From Pandoraea captiosa (GTDB lineage Bacteria > Pseudomonadota > Gammaproteobacteria > Burkholderiales > Burkholderiaceae): DNA of 64,000 nucleotides. Positions within the stretch are counted from its first letter, which is position 1. Each line of letters starts with the position of its first letter. Shown one piece after another: positions 1 through 8,901 of the stretch. The stretch is taken from positions 1 through 64,000 of the forward strand of contig NZ_CABPSQ010000001.1 of assembly GCF_902459775.1 (NCBI RefSeq). Reading direction: 5' to 3'. The translations under genes and the position numbers were made by a program. The notes beneath the pieces were generated by a model. It saw only the letters and a program-made list of their open reading frames with translations, had not been told where the DNA came from and searched no databases.

Positions 1-584
1 GCATTTGCAGTGTCAGCGTCAGTGCCGGTGTACCGGCGGAACTGATTGCGCAGGTCCGGGATGCGGAAATTGTCGCCGCCTAGGTCAACGAACTTGTGCA
101 TGCCGGCCGCCCACGATCCCGATGCGATGACCAAGCCGTTCTCTTGAGCGTAGCCCCACAAGCCGGCGTAGGCCGTTTTGCTCAACGTCCCGCCGACGGC
201 ATCGACCTCGCTGATGAGCGGCGCGACGGTATGGCCATCGAGCGGGCGGCCGCACAGCGGCGATCGGTAGCCGGTGAAATACGCGCTCGTATTCCACAGC
301 CACACCTCGGAAGCTTCAAGCACAACGATCGGGCCCACATTCTGCTGGGGCAACGCTGTGATCGAGTACGCGTTGACCGTTCTCAGATTCTTGAGAATCA
401 GCAACAGCGCCTTTAGCAATTGGCCGTCGTCTGTGGCGTCGAGCTCAAGCCCTGCGCTCTCAATAAAGCCCGCGATCTCTTCTTGCAGGGCGTTCATCGC
501 GTCCATCGTGACGATTGTGCCTTTGGTGCCTTTTGACGGATCGCCCGCGTGATAGCGCCCGTCCTCGGTGTTAATCCGCCGCAT
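1..584 (-). CDS. Tail fibre / tail-collar protein, N-terminal part (runs off window)
   Basis: Reading from an ATG at 584 leftward gives 194 codons (start MRRINTEDGRYHAGD) with no stop before the window edge. An AAGGGTAA Shine-Dalgarno-like stretch overlaps the stop of the upstream gene. The last visible residues (GGDNFRIPDLRNQFRRYTG) match the phage tail-collar signature that links the fibre to its distal part. By position, last after baseplate gp48, this is the Mu gpS-like fibre that would bind the host surface. The receptor-binding end is not visible, and neither is any chaperone or invertible segment. Confidence 0.85.
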   Translation of the reverse strand, partial: MRRINTEDGRYHAGDPSKGTKGTIVTMDAMNALQEEIAGFIESAGLELDATDDGQLLKALLLILKNLRTVNAYSITALPQQNVGPIVVLEASEVWLWNTSAYFTGYRSPLCGRPLDGHTVAPLISEVDAVGGTLSKTAYAGLWGYAQENGLVIASGSWAAGMHKFVDLGGDNFRIPDLRNQFRRYTGTDADTAN

Positions 585-589
585 AGTCG

Positions 590-1162
590 TTACCCTTGAT
601 ATGCAAAGTAGACAAAAGTGTGCGCTGGCTTGAGGTCCTGGATCACTTCTTCCAGCATCGGGTCCGAGAAGTCGAGAAGCCGCTCTCCGATGGCGCTTTC
701 GCCTACCCGAAAGTAGTAGGCAAGGTTGGGGGCGCCTTCGACGACGACCAGCCACTGGTAGATCACGTCTTCCACATAAAGCTCATCTCCAATGCGGCTC
801 TCGTCAACTCGGAAAGGCTGCGGCTCCTGAATCTCGATCGTGTACCCGAGGCTCTTGGCGAGATTGATGAAGTACGGAATCGACAAGCCCCCCGTCTCAT
901 TCATCTTCGCCTCCACCTTGGCCATGCGCTGCTGAAGCGTCGCATCGGCCGCTGGCGTGATGGCAAACAAGCGCTCCCAATCGGGCAGCAACTGAATCGC
1001 TGAAAATGACGGCACCACACCCGCCAACATCATGTCCGCATCGGCAAGGAATCGGTCGAGCGCTTTGCCTTCCGCCACCAAATCAGCATTGACCGAAGGT
1101 GCGGCCGGGTCATAAGCAACTGGTGGCAGCAATCGTGCCAAGAGGTCGGCGTGATCGCTCAT
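590..1162 (-). CDS. Mu gp48-like baseplate/tail protein (DUF2313, YmfQ type)
   Basis: A 190-residue protein starting MSDHADLLARLLPPVAYDP, typical of the DUF2313/YmfQ family that follows the J-like baseplate protein in Mu-like and P2-like tails. The ATG at 1162 is chosen because it overlaps the gp47 stop as ATGA; a longer reading to 1201 lies inside gp47. It is expected to join baseplate wedge and fibre. Acidic, mixed alpha/beta with no membrane segment. The exact structural role is inferred from gene order. Confidence 0.87.
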   Translation of the reverse strand: MSDHADLLARLLPPVAYDPAAPSVNADLVAEGKALDRFLADADMMLAGVVPSFSAIQLLPDWERLFAITPAADATLQQRMAKVEAKMNETGGLSIPYFINLAKSLGYTIEIQEPQPFRVDESRIGDELYVEDVIYQWLVVVEGAPNLAYYFRVGESAIGERLLDFSDPMLEEVIQDLKPAHTFVYFAYQG

Positions 1163-2226
1163 GGCATCAGCGAAATATCGACGTTGCGCAGGCGACACCA
1201 CTCGACAGCGGTCGCATCGACTGTCGGAACCACATTGCCAGTCGGTTGAAGCAGCACGTAGTCGGCAATACCGGCCGTGTCACTGATGACAGCGCCGATT
1301 CGCGTGCGTACGGCCGCGTCGCCCGGCACCAGCGCGGCATCGTAGGCTTGAATGGCCGTCGTCAACGCCGACTTCGCGGCGTCCAGCGTAATGCCCGAAA
1401 GGTCAACCTGAGCGATCACATCGTAAGGGCGGACAATAGGCGCGATAGCGGCAAAGTTCTTCGCTGTCACCGGGCGTTGGTCGTCGACGTGAGCCTGCAC
1501 GGCCGCGAGAACGGCTTCAGACGGCAAACCGCCAGGGCTTACCACAACCACGTCGACCGTCCCCACCTCACGGCGCATTGGATACACGTAAGCCGCGCTG
1601 ACACCCGAGACCTCCATTGCCCACTGCCAATAGTCGTACTTGTTGCCGCCGGCCGGGGGATGGCGAATACGCACCAGAAGTCGAGCCAATAGGCTCGCGT
1701 AGCTCTCCACATCGGCCCCGCCATTCATGCTGACGACGGTAGTCGCCGCATTCACGCCACTCGGTGGCACCGTGACCGTCAGCACGTCACCGCTGAAGCG
1801 GTTTCCTGCGACTCCAGCCACTACGGCCTGACACGGAATCTCGACCGCTCCGCCCATGCCAATTTCACCGCTCCCGGTCGTCACATAGGCCGTACCATCA
1901 TTGAACTTGAGCGAAAGTCCGCTCGGCACCACCTTGCCGACGATACCGGTGAACGCCGCCTTGCCCGACGCGAGCGAAGCCGGCTTGAGGTTCATGTTGT
2001 ACTTGCGCGCATGCAGGAGCAGCATGTCCGGATCAGCCGAGTCCGGAAAGATTTGCTTCGTGACCCACAGCAGGCGTTGGTAAAGCCCTTCGATCGCGCT
2101 CGCGGTTCCGGCCGCGCGGACGTAGTTGTCTGAGTCGACAGAGATGTCGTCCTCGGGTCGGAGGTTCTTGCGATCTCGCAGGATGGCCGCGAGGATGTCG
2201 GAAGCGGTGAGCGGCGTATATGGCAT
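1159..2226 (-). CDS. Baseplate J-like protein (Mu gp47)
   Basis: A 355-residue protein of the baseplate J / gp47 family, which forms the wedge arms around the contractile tail hub. The family N-terminus (YTPLTASDILAAILRD) and a mid-region with the conserved GGADVESYASLLARLL stretch, followed by GGNKYDYWQWAMEV, are visible. The start codon shares its A with the TAA of gp46 (TAATG), and the stop overlaps gp48, so the three are translationally coupled. Length matches Mu gp47 homologues. Confidence 0.93.
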   Translation of the reverse strand: MPYTPLTASDILAAILRDRKNLRPEDDISVDSDNYVRAAGTASAIEGLYQRLLWVTKQIFPDSADPDMLLLHARKYNMNLKPASLASGKAAFTGIVGKVVPSGLSLKFNDGTAYVTTGSGEIGMGGAVEIPCQAVVAGVAGNRFSGDVLTVTVPPSGVNAATTVVSMNGGADVESYASLLARLLVRIRHPPAGGNKYDYWQWAMEVSGVSAAYVYPMRREVGTVDVVVVSPGGLPSEAVLAAVQAHVDDQRPVTAKNFAAIAPIVRPYDVIAQVDLSGITLDAAKSALTTAIQAYDAALVPGDAAVRTRIGAVISDTAGIADYVLLQPTGNVVPTVDATAVEWCRLRNVDISLMP

Positions 2227-2576
2227 TAGGACACCTTCACCGGATGCTTAAAGTGTTGTCGTGCGCCGGATGCGTCGACAACCTCAATCAGCAGGACGAG
2301 CCATCCCTGTTCGCCCGTCACGGATGTGACTGCAACGCTGGTCGCGCGGCCATCCGCGACAATCGGTGCCAGCGCTTGCTCGACGTACTGAACGGCCAAG
2401 GTGCGAACGCGCGGCGTGTCTTTTTCCCGCTGTAGCGTATGCAGCTTGGAGCCAAGGGTGGGATCCGCCCACCAGGAGCCCAGAGGCGTCTCCAGCCGCA
2501 GATAGACGGCGTTTGCCAGCGTCATGGTCGTGACGCCGGCATAGTCGCGAGTCGAGGGGGATATAAGCGCATCCAT
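2226..2576 (-). CDS. Baseplate protein gp46 (GP46/W-like)
   Basis: A 116-residue protein of the Mu gp46 family, functionally like T4 gp25 and P2 W: a small lysozyme-fold-like wedge subunit at the baseplate. The region from TRDYAGVTT to LGSWWADPTLGSKLHTLQ is the recognisable core, and a C-terminal beta segment follows. It sits between the spike (gp45) and the J-like protein, the usual place. A 74-base gap separates it from gp45; no promoter is evident there. Confidence 0.9.
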   Translation of the reverse strand: MDALISPSTRDYAGVTTMTLANAVYLRLETPLGSWWADPTLGSKLHTLQREKDTPRVRTLAVQYVEQALAPIVADGRATSVAVTSVTGEQGWLVLLIEVVDASGARQHFKHPVKVS

Positions 2577-2650
2577 GCGACCGATTCTCGGTGCTACATG
2601 GATGGTGTCGGGAGGTGGTGCCTGTCAGTAGCCGCGACGGCATCGCAGCG

Positions 2651-3268
2651 TCATGACGCGATAGGTTCACCGGTGGTACCACCTGAATCGCCAGGGTGCT
2701 TGTGATGGCCTGTGCTCACGCCGCCTGCAATGACGTCTTCGGACACCGTCATCTTTCCTTCAACGCTAACGCCGTCGCCACCGGATACTTGCATGCCGCC
2801 CATGCCCGTGATCGCCTGAGTAACGTTGAGCTGGTGCGATATGTTAACGTTGGGCGTGTTGAAGTTCACCGCCTCTTCGGCGTCAACGGTGAACACCCGC
2901 GTCTTGAGGTGGGTAACGCGCCCACGCATGAATACGAACGAGTCGCCTTCGTCCGTATACAGAGCCACCTCGCCCGGCTTCAGCTCCTTGAGGCGATACG
3001 AGCCGTGTTCGGTCGCGACGATGACCGAGTGGCTTGTAGCGCCGCCCAGCGGTACGACAATCGCCATCGTGCCGGCCGGCGGGTTACTGGTGAGACCGTA
3101 ATGCTGGAAGTATTCGGCATCGGGCAGGTTCTCACCGGCGAGGGCTTCACCCGATACGAGCTGAACGGAGCCGCCACTGTCCGTCGCCCCGATAACGCTG
3201 CGGAATGCGAGTCGCACCGTATTCATGGCGCGAGCCACCATGGCCTTGATTGTACGCGGGTCCATCAT
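2651..3268 (-). CDS. Baseplate central spike protein (Mu gp45)
   Basis: A 205-residue spike protein that tips the tail tube and pierces the outer membrane. The N-terminal part is an OB-like domain (GSVQLVSGEALAGENLPDAE, then HYGLTS) and the C-terminal half is beta-rich. The tail end GHHKHPGDSGGTTGEP matches the HxH iron-binding apex of gpV/gp45 spikes. Two tandem ATG codons lie at 3271 and 3268; GGTGAG is better spaced for 3268. The start overlaps the stop of gene P. An upstream extension to 3514 is P in another frame. Confidence 0.93.
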   Translation of the reverse strand: MMDPRTIKAMVARAMNTVRLAFRSVIGATDSGGSVQLVSGEALAGENLPDAEYFQHYGLTSNPPAGTMAIVVPLGGATSHSVIVATEHGSYRLKELKPGEVALYTDEGDSFVFMRGRVTHLKTRVFTVDAEEAVNFNTPNVNISHQLNVTQAITGMGGMQVSGGDGVSVEGKMTVSEDVIAGGVSTGHHKHPGDSGGTTGEPIAS

Positions 3269-4389
3269 CGGCTCACCGTGGTGTTGCCCGACGCATCGGT
3301 GGTAACGATCGAGAGCGGGCCGTCTTCCTTGTGGCGTCGGTGCTTTCTGCCCGAATGCGGATGCGCGTCGAGAATCCACACTCCGTCTTCCTTCAGCGTC
3401 AGCGTCGTACGCGCTCCGGTGCGATCGCGATTGAACTTCCGCCCCATCAGAAAGTACACGGCGTCGATGCCGTACTCCTCCCACACGACATGTACACGTT
3501 GCCCCGGCTTCCACAGCACACCATCGCTCGTTCGATGGCCTTTCACGCTCGCTCGCATGGTGTGCGCTTGAAGCCGGGAATCGGAGATGATTTTCCTTGC
3601 CCGCGCTTCCACGGCCGCAAGGTTCGGTGCGTCGTGATCGACGTATATCTTCGGCCGATAGACCGGTACTTGGTTATCACGAACGGTCGCACGTATGGCA
3701 TTTTTTCCAGAGTCGAAGCGCGTGCCATGTGCCTGCCCGAGCACTGTGACTTCCGAATACCGCTCCGCGATCGAAACGTCTTCGTCAAACCACTCGACGT
3801 TTGTGTCTTTCCCGCTCTCGCGCAGAATCAGACTGGCCACCGGCGCGGCGTTGTAATCGGGGCCACCGACAACCAGCGTTCCGTCGGGCTCGAACCAGGG
3901 CCACAGCCCTTCACCCTCGGCGGCGTGTACCAGCGCGTCCCAGGCAGTGTCGCCGGGATCGACGCTGATTTTGTCCCAGGCTCCCGTGCTACGCGACGCA
4001 TCTACCCGCACCCTGGTGATACCGAGCGGTTTCACGATATTTGTCACCACCTCGGTCAGCGTGACCTGTTTGGCCGTGAAGATTGGTGCAGAGCAATCGC
4101 GAAGAATAGCGGCGAGGTCGCGGCCGTTAATGGCCAGGGACTTCTCGGTCTTGGACGTGCGACGGCGGACGTTATCGACATACCCGCTGAGCACCGTCTC
4201 GCCGCCGATCTGCACTTGGACTGCCGCTCCAGCACGCACCGTCGCCGGCATGCGGCCTTCCGACCGCGCCAGGCGAACTTCCCAGGCATCCGCCGGAATC
4301 AGCAGGTCTGAGTCGATCGAGTACCCCGTCCATTGCTTGTGCGCCTTCCCGCCCACGAGCAACGACACATCGTCATCGTGCGAAGCCAC
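3265..4389 (-). CDS. Baseplate hub protein gpP (Mu gp44, late control D-like)
   Basis: A 374-residue hub protein of the Mu P / P2 gpD family, forming the ring between tail tube and spike. The N-terminal tail-tube-like domain (SLLVGGKAHKQWTGYSID) is followed by a domain containing NGRDLAAILRDCSAP, characteristic of gp44. The C-terminus is basic and His-rich (HPHSGRKHRRHKEDG). It overlaps N by 17 bases and the spike gene by 4 to 7, giving a compact coupled block. Confidence 0.92.
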   Translation of the reverse strand: MASHDDDVSLLVGGKAHKQWTGYSIDSDLLIPADAWEVRLARSEGRMPATVRAGAAVQVQIGGETVLSGYVDNVRRRTSKTEKSLAINGRDLAAILRDCSAPIFTAKQVTLTEVVTNIVKPLGITRVRVDASRSTGAWDKISVDPGDTAWDALVHAAEGEGLWPWFEPDGTLVVGGPDYNAAPVASLILRESGKDTNVEWFDEDVSIAERYSEVTVLGQAHGTRFDSGKNAIRATVRDNQVPVYRPKIYVDHDAPNLAAVEARARKIISDSRLQAHTMRASVKGHRTSDGVLWKPGQRVHVVWEEYGIDAVYFLMGRKFNRDRTGARTTLTLKEDGVWILDAHPHSGRKHRRHKEDGPLSIVTTDASGNTTVSR

Positions 4390-5704
4390 GTAGCACCTCT
4401 CCCTGTGCGATGAAGTTTGGATTACGCACGGCCGGATTCAACCGGAGTAACTCGGCCGAGCGCGTGTAGTCGCCGTACCACCGAAAGGCGAGCAAGGCCA
4501 GATTGCACGGTGCATCGACCGTGCGCGTCATGATCGGCGGGCGGGCGTCGATCACGGTCTTTGCCAGCTCTTGCACCGCGAGCGCAGTATCCTTAAGCGC
4601 CTCCACAACCGGTCGGCTCTGGTCGAGCGGGAGCGCCGCGTGGGTCTCGTCGATGGCGTCCTGGATCAGCTCGCGGGTGTCGTTCGTGATCTTTTCGATT
4701 TCATCGGGCGTAAGCACTGGCTCGTCGACCTCGTTGGCCAGCACGTCCGATGCGACTTCCGCGACGGTCGTGGCCACCACCGTCTTGACGACGCTCGTCA
4801 CGAGCTGCACATCGCTTGCGTTCGCCGCCACGACACTCGGCAGCGATGGCGCATAGGGCTGACTCGGAGGGCTCGGTAGACCGGGAGCACCAGGTGCAGA
4901 CGGCACCGTGCTCGACGCTACGTCGGTGCCTGGAATCGTTATCGATTGGCCTTTGGCTGCGGCCCCCGGCAGCTTCACCACCGAGGACATCTGGTCGAAC
5001 ATGCCGCCCCAATCCGACATGACCATGCCGGGATCGAACGACCGGAAGTCGGTGATGCCGCTTACCAACCCGATCAGGTCCGACGTGAACGCACGGGGAA
5101 AGTTGAGCAGATCGAGCGCCGTGCCCTGAAAGCCGGTGACCAGATTCTTGATCGGCCCCAATGTGTTCGACAATACGTCGCGTAACGCGTTGATACGGCG
5201 GATCCCGGCTTTGGCGTCCTTGAGCGCGCCGAGCGCCGTCTCGAAGGCACTGGCACCGCTCTCCTTGGCACCATTCGCCACCTGTGCAGTCGCGTCCGCC
5301 TTCTGGCCGGCCTTCTGCTCGACGAAAAACGGATTGCTCGGCGTGCTCGGTGCGAAGCGCAGTTCAACGGTACACGCATCCGGGTTATCGGCGTCGTGAC
5401 CGACATGGCCGCCGAGAAACTGCATGTTCGGCATGCTGCCGAACACCGGATGAATCAGTTCGGCCGCGCCGCGCTCGGCAAGCGCGCTGAGAAAGGCTTT
5501 CATGCGCTCTTCGTAGTCATCGCCGAAGAACACCGCTGTCATCGTGGTTTCGCGAGCCTTCAGCCCCATGTCCACGATATCTTCGCCATCGACGTTCGGG
5601 TACGCGTAGCGCGCCACGTCCTTTTCGATGGAGTCGCTGGCCCGTAGGCAATCGAATTTCACGCCGCGATAGGCCGCGTCCTGAAGCGTGTCTTTCCAAG
5701 CCAT
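4373..5704 (-). CDS. DNA circularisation N-terminal domain protein gpN (Mu gp43)
   Basis: A 443-residue protein with the N-terminal domain that databases name 'DNA circularisation', now known to be a tail/baseplate protein domain. The signature is MAWKDTLQDAAYRGVKFDCL at residues 1-20. A proline-rich, low-complexity segment lies near the middle and the C-terminus carries a LysM-like stretch (DAPCNLALLAFRWYGDYTRSAELLRLNP). The ATG at 5704 immediately follows the tape-measure stop; 192 further bases upstream in frame belong to the tape-measure gene. Confidence 0.9.
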   Translation of the reverse strand: MAWKDTLQDAAYRGVKFDCLRASDSIEKDVARYAYPNVDGEDIVDMGLKARETTMTAVFFGDDYEERMKAFLSALAERGAAELIHPVFGSMPNMQFLGGHVGHDADNPDACTVELRFAPSTPSNPFFVEQKAGQKADATAQVANGAKESGASAFETALGALKDAKAGIRRINALRDVLSNTLGPIKNLVTGFQGTALDLLNFPRAFTSDLIGLVSGITDFRSFDPGMVMSDWGGMFDQMSSVVKLPGAAAKGQSITIPGTDVASSTVPSAPGAPGLPSPPSQPYAPSLPSVVAANASDVQLVTSVVKTVVATTVAEVASDVLANEVDEPVLTPDEIEKITNDTRELIQDAIDETHAALPLDQSRPVVEALKDTALAVQELAKTVIDARPPIMTRTVDAPCNLALLAFRWYGDYTRSAELLRLNPAVRNPNFIAQGEVLRGFAR

Positions 5705-5705
5705 A

Positions 5706-7952
5706 TCAGTTTCTCCGCGCCTCTTTCTGTCCCGAGAGGGCCAGGGCTTCCGCAATCTGAGCGCCGTCGAGATACAGCGCGACATGGGACTCGACGACGG
5801 GCGGCTTTTCGTCTTTCTTCTGCGCGAAGATGGCTTCGCCAACAGACTTGCCGAGCTTCTCGCCCCAATCGTGGCCGAAGTACCCGGCAATCGCACCGCC
5901 GATCAGTCCGACCGCCGTGCCCACACCAGGCACGACGGAGCCCACGGCCGCTCCGGCCGCAGCGCCTGCAGCCGCACCGCCCAAGCCGCCGATCACGCCA
6001 CCGGCCACACCCACATAACCGGCCTTCTTCTCATCAGCCGTTTTGGAATCGTCCTTGGCGATCATGTACGCTTCGAGACCACCAGCCGCGATGGCCAGCG
6101 GCGCCCCGATCTTGCCCACCGTTTTGCCGATACTGGCGAAGCGCGCGCCAAACGTTGAGCCAGCGCCGAGTGCGCCGGCGGCTGCCGCCCCGGCCTGCGA
6201 TGCGGCTCCAGCAGCCCCTGCGCCCGTGCCGCCCCGCAATAACGCTGCCGCAGCGAACACGCCGAGAGAAGCTGTGGCCGCTTTGAGGCCCAAGGTCGTT
6301 CCCTCGATGGCCGCCGCGAGTTCAGGGTATCGGCGGGCGTAGTTGGTCATCTTCTCAGCTACGTCACCAATTGCGTTATTCAGGCCACCGAGAGCCTCTT
6401 GCATGGCTATGACGTCTTCGTTTCGCTTTTTCTCCATCTTGAAGCTGTTGGTACTGGCAATGAGATCGAAATTTCCTTCGACCGCCGATTTCGGGTCAAA
6501 CACCTGCGCCTCGACCTGCTTGCGGTAGTCTTTTTGCCCCATATACGCGACGAGGCCGCCGAGCGCCTGGCGATCGTGGATCAGTTTGCCGATCGCGGTG
6601 CCTTCCAGCAGGCTCTGTTGACTCTCAAGAATGGCCTTACGCTCGCCCTCCGGCGCGCTGGCCAGCCTCGCCTGGTTCTGCTGATAGCGCTTGTCTTTCG
6701 CCATCACGTTCTCGACGATGCCCACGAACGCGTCGAGCGCGTTCACGCCTTTCTCGCGAGACGATGCCAGACTGCCGGTCAGGTCGATGCCGAGCTTCTT
6801 CGCTTTGAGCTGCGTATCGGCCGAGTTCAGCTTCTCCAGCAAATTGACGATGTTGTTGCCGGCCTCATCCTTGGTGCCGGCCGTGATAACCGCCGCCTGG
6901 TTGGCCACGACCAGCTTGCCGAAGTCAGACAGCCCCGACATGCCGGCCGTCTTGGCCAGCGCCATCTGCTGCGGCAGCCACTTGGACATATCCTTCAGCT
7001 CGAAGCCGCCAGCCTGGCCCCCCTTGAGGGCCATATCCAACGCTCGCGGGATGTCCGCCTCTTTGATGTTGAAATTCTGCATCGCGCGAATGGCGATGTT
7101 GCCCAGCTCGTTCGGGTCGGCACCGGTCGCCGTCGAGAACTTCTGAAGCGTCGGCAGGAGCTGCATCGCCGTTTTGTCGCTCACGGCACCGGACGCCAGC
7201 AGATTGTCCAATGTGTCGGCCGCTTGCTCCCGCGTCCCGCCGCCTTGGCGGACGGCGGAGACAATCGCGTTATTCAGCTCCGTCATCCCGGCCCGGCGAC
7301 CCGCCACGTCCCGGTCGGAAAACGCCGTATTGGCCATCATCGCCAAGCGCCGGTCGTACGCCATCGTTTCGCGCACGGCCGGAGCAACCACCATCGCGCC
7401 GGCCGCGCCTCCGGCCAGCGCGCTACCCGCACGCCACAGGTTCGCCATGGCACGGCCGCCACGAGCCAATCGCCCCTCGGTCTGCTCGACATTGCGCAGC
7501 TCCCTGTTCAGTTCGGCCAGTCGCTGAGTCAACGCCCGAAACGCGCGGGCCTGCTCGTTGGCCGACGCGAATCCCGCTCGGTACAACCGGTTGTACGCGG
7601 CGACCGTTTGATCGATCTCGCGGCGGATGGCTTGATCCGTGCGCGTGTCGAGCTGCTGGCGCGCGGTCGCGAGTCGCTGCGAGGAGGTGAGGATATTGCG
7701 GTGCGCCCGAACGTATGCCGCTTCGGTCGACTGAACGTCGCGCTGCACGGCCTGCTCGGTGCGGGCGGATTCGCCCATGCGCAGGCTGTAGAGCGCGCGG
7801 CTCGACGCAATCGCAACGCGAGACGTGTCGGCGTAAGCCTGACTCGTCTCACGCACAACGCGTTGCACGTTGCGCTCGGTCTGCTGCGCAGGGGCCGACG
7901 CCTGATCTTTCCACCGGACTGTCAGGCCGACTTCGAGGTCACGCGATGACAT
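5706..7952 (-). CDS. Tail tape measure protein (Mu gp42)
   Basis: A 748-residue protein that sets tail length and occupies the tube lumen. The first roughly 170 residues are strongly helical and Gln/Arg-rich. Residues about 200-430 match the TP901-type tape-measure core (AYDRRLAMMANTAF, then ADPNELGNIAIRAMQNFN). A Gly/Ala-rich hydrophobic region near residues 560-700 is the expected membrane-active segment. Its start codon shares one base with the TAA that ends the frameshifted tail chaperone, the usual placement. Its length predicts a fairly short contractile tail. Confidence 0.94.
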   Translation of the reverse strand: MSSRDLEVGLTVRWKDQASAPAQQTERNVQRVVRETSQAYADTSRVAIASSRALYSLRMGESARTEQAVQRDVQSTEAAYVRAHRNILTSSQRLATARQQLDTRTDQAIRREIDQTVAAYNRLYRAGFASANEQARAFRALTQRLAELNRELRNVEQTEGRLARGGRAMANLWRAGSALAGGAAGAMVVAPAVRETMAYDRRLAMMANTAFSDRDVAGRRAGMTELNNAIVSAVRQGGGTREQAADTLDNLLASGAVSDKTAMQLLPTLQKFSTATGADPNELGNIAIRAMQNFNIKEADIPRALDMALKGGQAGGFELKDMSKWLPQQMALAKTAGMSGLSDFGKLVVANQAAVITAGTKDEAGNNIVNLLEKLNSADTQLKAKKLGIDLTGSLASSREKGVNALDAFVGIVENVMAKDKRYQQNQARLASAPEGERKAILESQQSLLEGTAIGKLIHDRQALGGLVAYMGQKDYRKQVEAQVFDPKSAVEGNFDLIASTNSFKMEKKRNEDVIAMQEALGGLNNAIGDVAEKMTNYARRYPELAAAIEGTTLGLKAATASLGVFAAAALLRGGTGAGAAGAASQAGAAAAGALGAGSTFGARFASIGKTVGKIGAPLAIAAGGLEAYMIAKDDSKTADEKKAGYVGVAGGVIGGLGGAAAGAAAGAAVGSVVPGVGTAVGLIGGAIAGYFGHDWGEKLGKSVGEAIFAQKKDEKPPVVESHVALYLDGAQIAEALALSGQKEARRN

Positions 7953-8484
7953 TACTTTCCTCTCGGTTGCGGACGCTTGCGTCGCATGCTTTGCACGCGT
8001 CTCGTCTCGGTCATCTCAACAGGTCCGCCGCCGGACGGCTTGCCGCGCATCGTCATGACGGCGGCAAGGTATCCGTCCAGCTCGGGTTCGGTCAGGCGGG
8101 CGAATCGCTCCCCGGTGATGCCGTGGCCGGCGAGGACGATTTCGGCGAGTCGGAAGTGGCGGCGGCCGCGCTCGGCCGCTTCAGCTTTTTTTTCAGTGCC
8201 TCCTGAGCCAGCATCAGCACGTCGTAATCGCTGTCGATCAGCTTGCCGATCAGCTCGCCGGTGATCGACTCTTTCGGGATCGTGCCGAGCGTGACCAGGC
8301 AGCGAGCTAGGTTCTCAGCGTTGACGCGCATGTTCGACACGCCGCCGCCCAGGATGGCCGGGTCTTCGTACACCGCGATGTTGTCGGCGACGGTGGCCAG
8401 CCGCACTTCGAAGTCGTAGTGGCGTTCGCCGCTGCCTTCCGGGTACTCGACGCCGTATTCGAGCGATCCTTGTTCGGTCATCAT
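7952..8484 (-). CDS. Tail assembly chaperone, -1 frameshift extended form (gp41-gp42 fusion)
   Basis: If ribosomes slip back one base at the A8 run (8186-8193), reading continues as AEAAERGRRHFRLAEIV and on through LTEPELDGYLAAVMTMRG to RRKRPQPRGK and a TAA at 7954-7952. This gives a 177-residue product. The shifted frame stays open over about 235 bases, ends exactly one base into the tape-measure start, and has ordinary coding composition. Mu and most long-tailed phages make such a fused chaperone; slippage here is inferred from sequence. Confidence 0.8.
8092..8484 (-). CDS. Tail assembly chaperone, unshifted form (Mu gp41-like)
   Basis: A 130-residue protein between tube and tape measure, the position of the G/GT-type tail assembly chaperone. 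The start overlaps the tube stop (GAATGATG). The helical body ends in LAQEALKKKLKRPS, encoded over eight consecutive A residues, after which the zero frame becomes a Ser/Pro/Ala-rich low-complexity tail (SDSPKSSSPATASPGSDSPA). That tail looks like the by-product of a frameshift region. See the separate entry for the shifted product. Confidence 0.88.
   Translation of the reverse strand: MMTEQGSLEYGVEYPEGSGERHYDFEVRLATVADNIAVYEDPAILGGGVSNMRVNAENLARCLVTLGTIPKESITGELIGKLIDSDYDVLMLAQEALKKKLKRPSAAAATSDSPKSSSPATASPGSDSPA
8186..8193 (-). other. Slippery A8 run for programmed -1 frameshifting
   Basis: On the coding strand the sequence is CTGAAAAAAAAGCTG. The A-run supplies a canonical X XXY YYZ slip site (A AAA AAG). 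It lies about 98 codons into the tail chaperone, and the -1 frame downstream is open to the tape-measure start. Confidence 0.8.
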
Positions 8485-8858
8485 TCGGTCACCTTGCCCG
8501 TTGCAAAGAGGGTGAGGTCACGGCGTGCTTCGTTGTCGGCCGTGTACTGTTCGCTGCACGAGATCGTCGTGCAGTCCCGGTAGGACGTGCGCTTGCCACC
8601 AGGGGTGACCGGATACTCGGTCAGCTTCGCCCCCTGAAGGTTGAACCAGTCGATGCTCTCGGACCCGGCCGGAATGACGACCGTGCACTTGATTTCGTGC
8701 GTTTCGATACCCTTGGCGAAACCTTTCACCTTGCCGGTGCGGTTCATCGTCTTGACCGGCTTCTTGCCGGTCTGGGAATCGACGCTCATCGACACCACTT
8801 CGGCTTCGACGCCATCAACTTCCAGCACGATGGCGCCGACGTATTCTTCCAATGCCAT
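8481..8858 (-). CDS. Tail tube protein (Mu gpM, gp40)
   Basis: A 125-residue tail tube protein of the Mu M family that polymerises inside the sheath. The N-terminal stretch EEYVGAIVLEVDGVEAEV and the middle NRTGKVKGFAKGIETHEIKC fit the family. It directly follows the sheath gene with a 43-base gap that contains GGAG just before the ATG, and overlaps the chaperone gene by four bases. Tube is normally among the most abundant tail proteins, consistent with its good ribosome site. Confidence 0.93.
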   Translation of the reverse strand: MALEEYVGAIVLEVDGVEAEVVSMSVDSQTGKKPVKTMNRTGKVKGFAKGIETHEIKCTVVIPAGSESIDWFNLQGAKLTEYPVTPGGKRTSYRDCTTISCSEQYTADNEARRDLTLFATGKVTE

Positions 8859-8901
8859 GGTTGGCTCCTTAGTTGCGTGAGATTGATCGGCCTGGGCGTG
8901 C

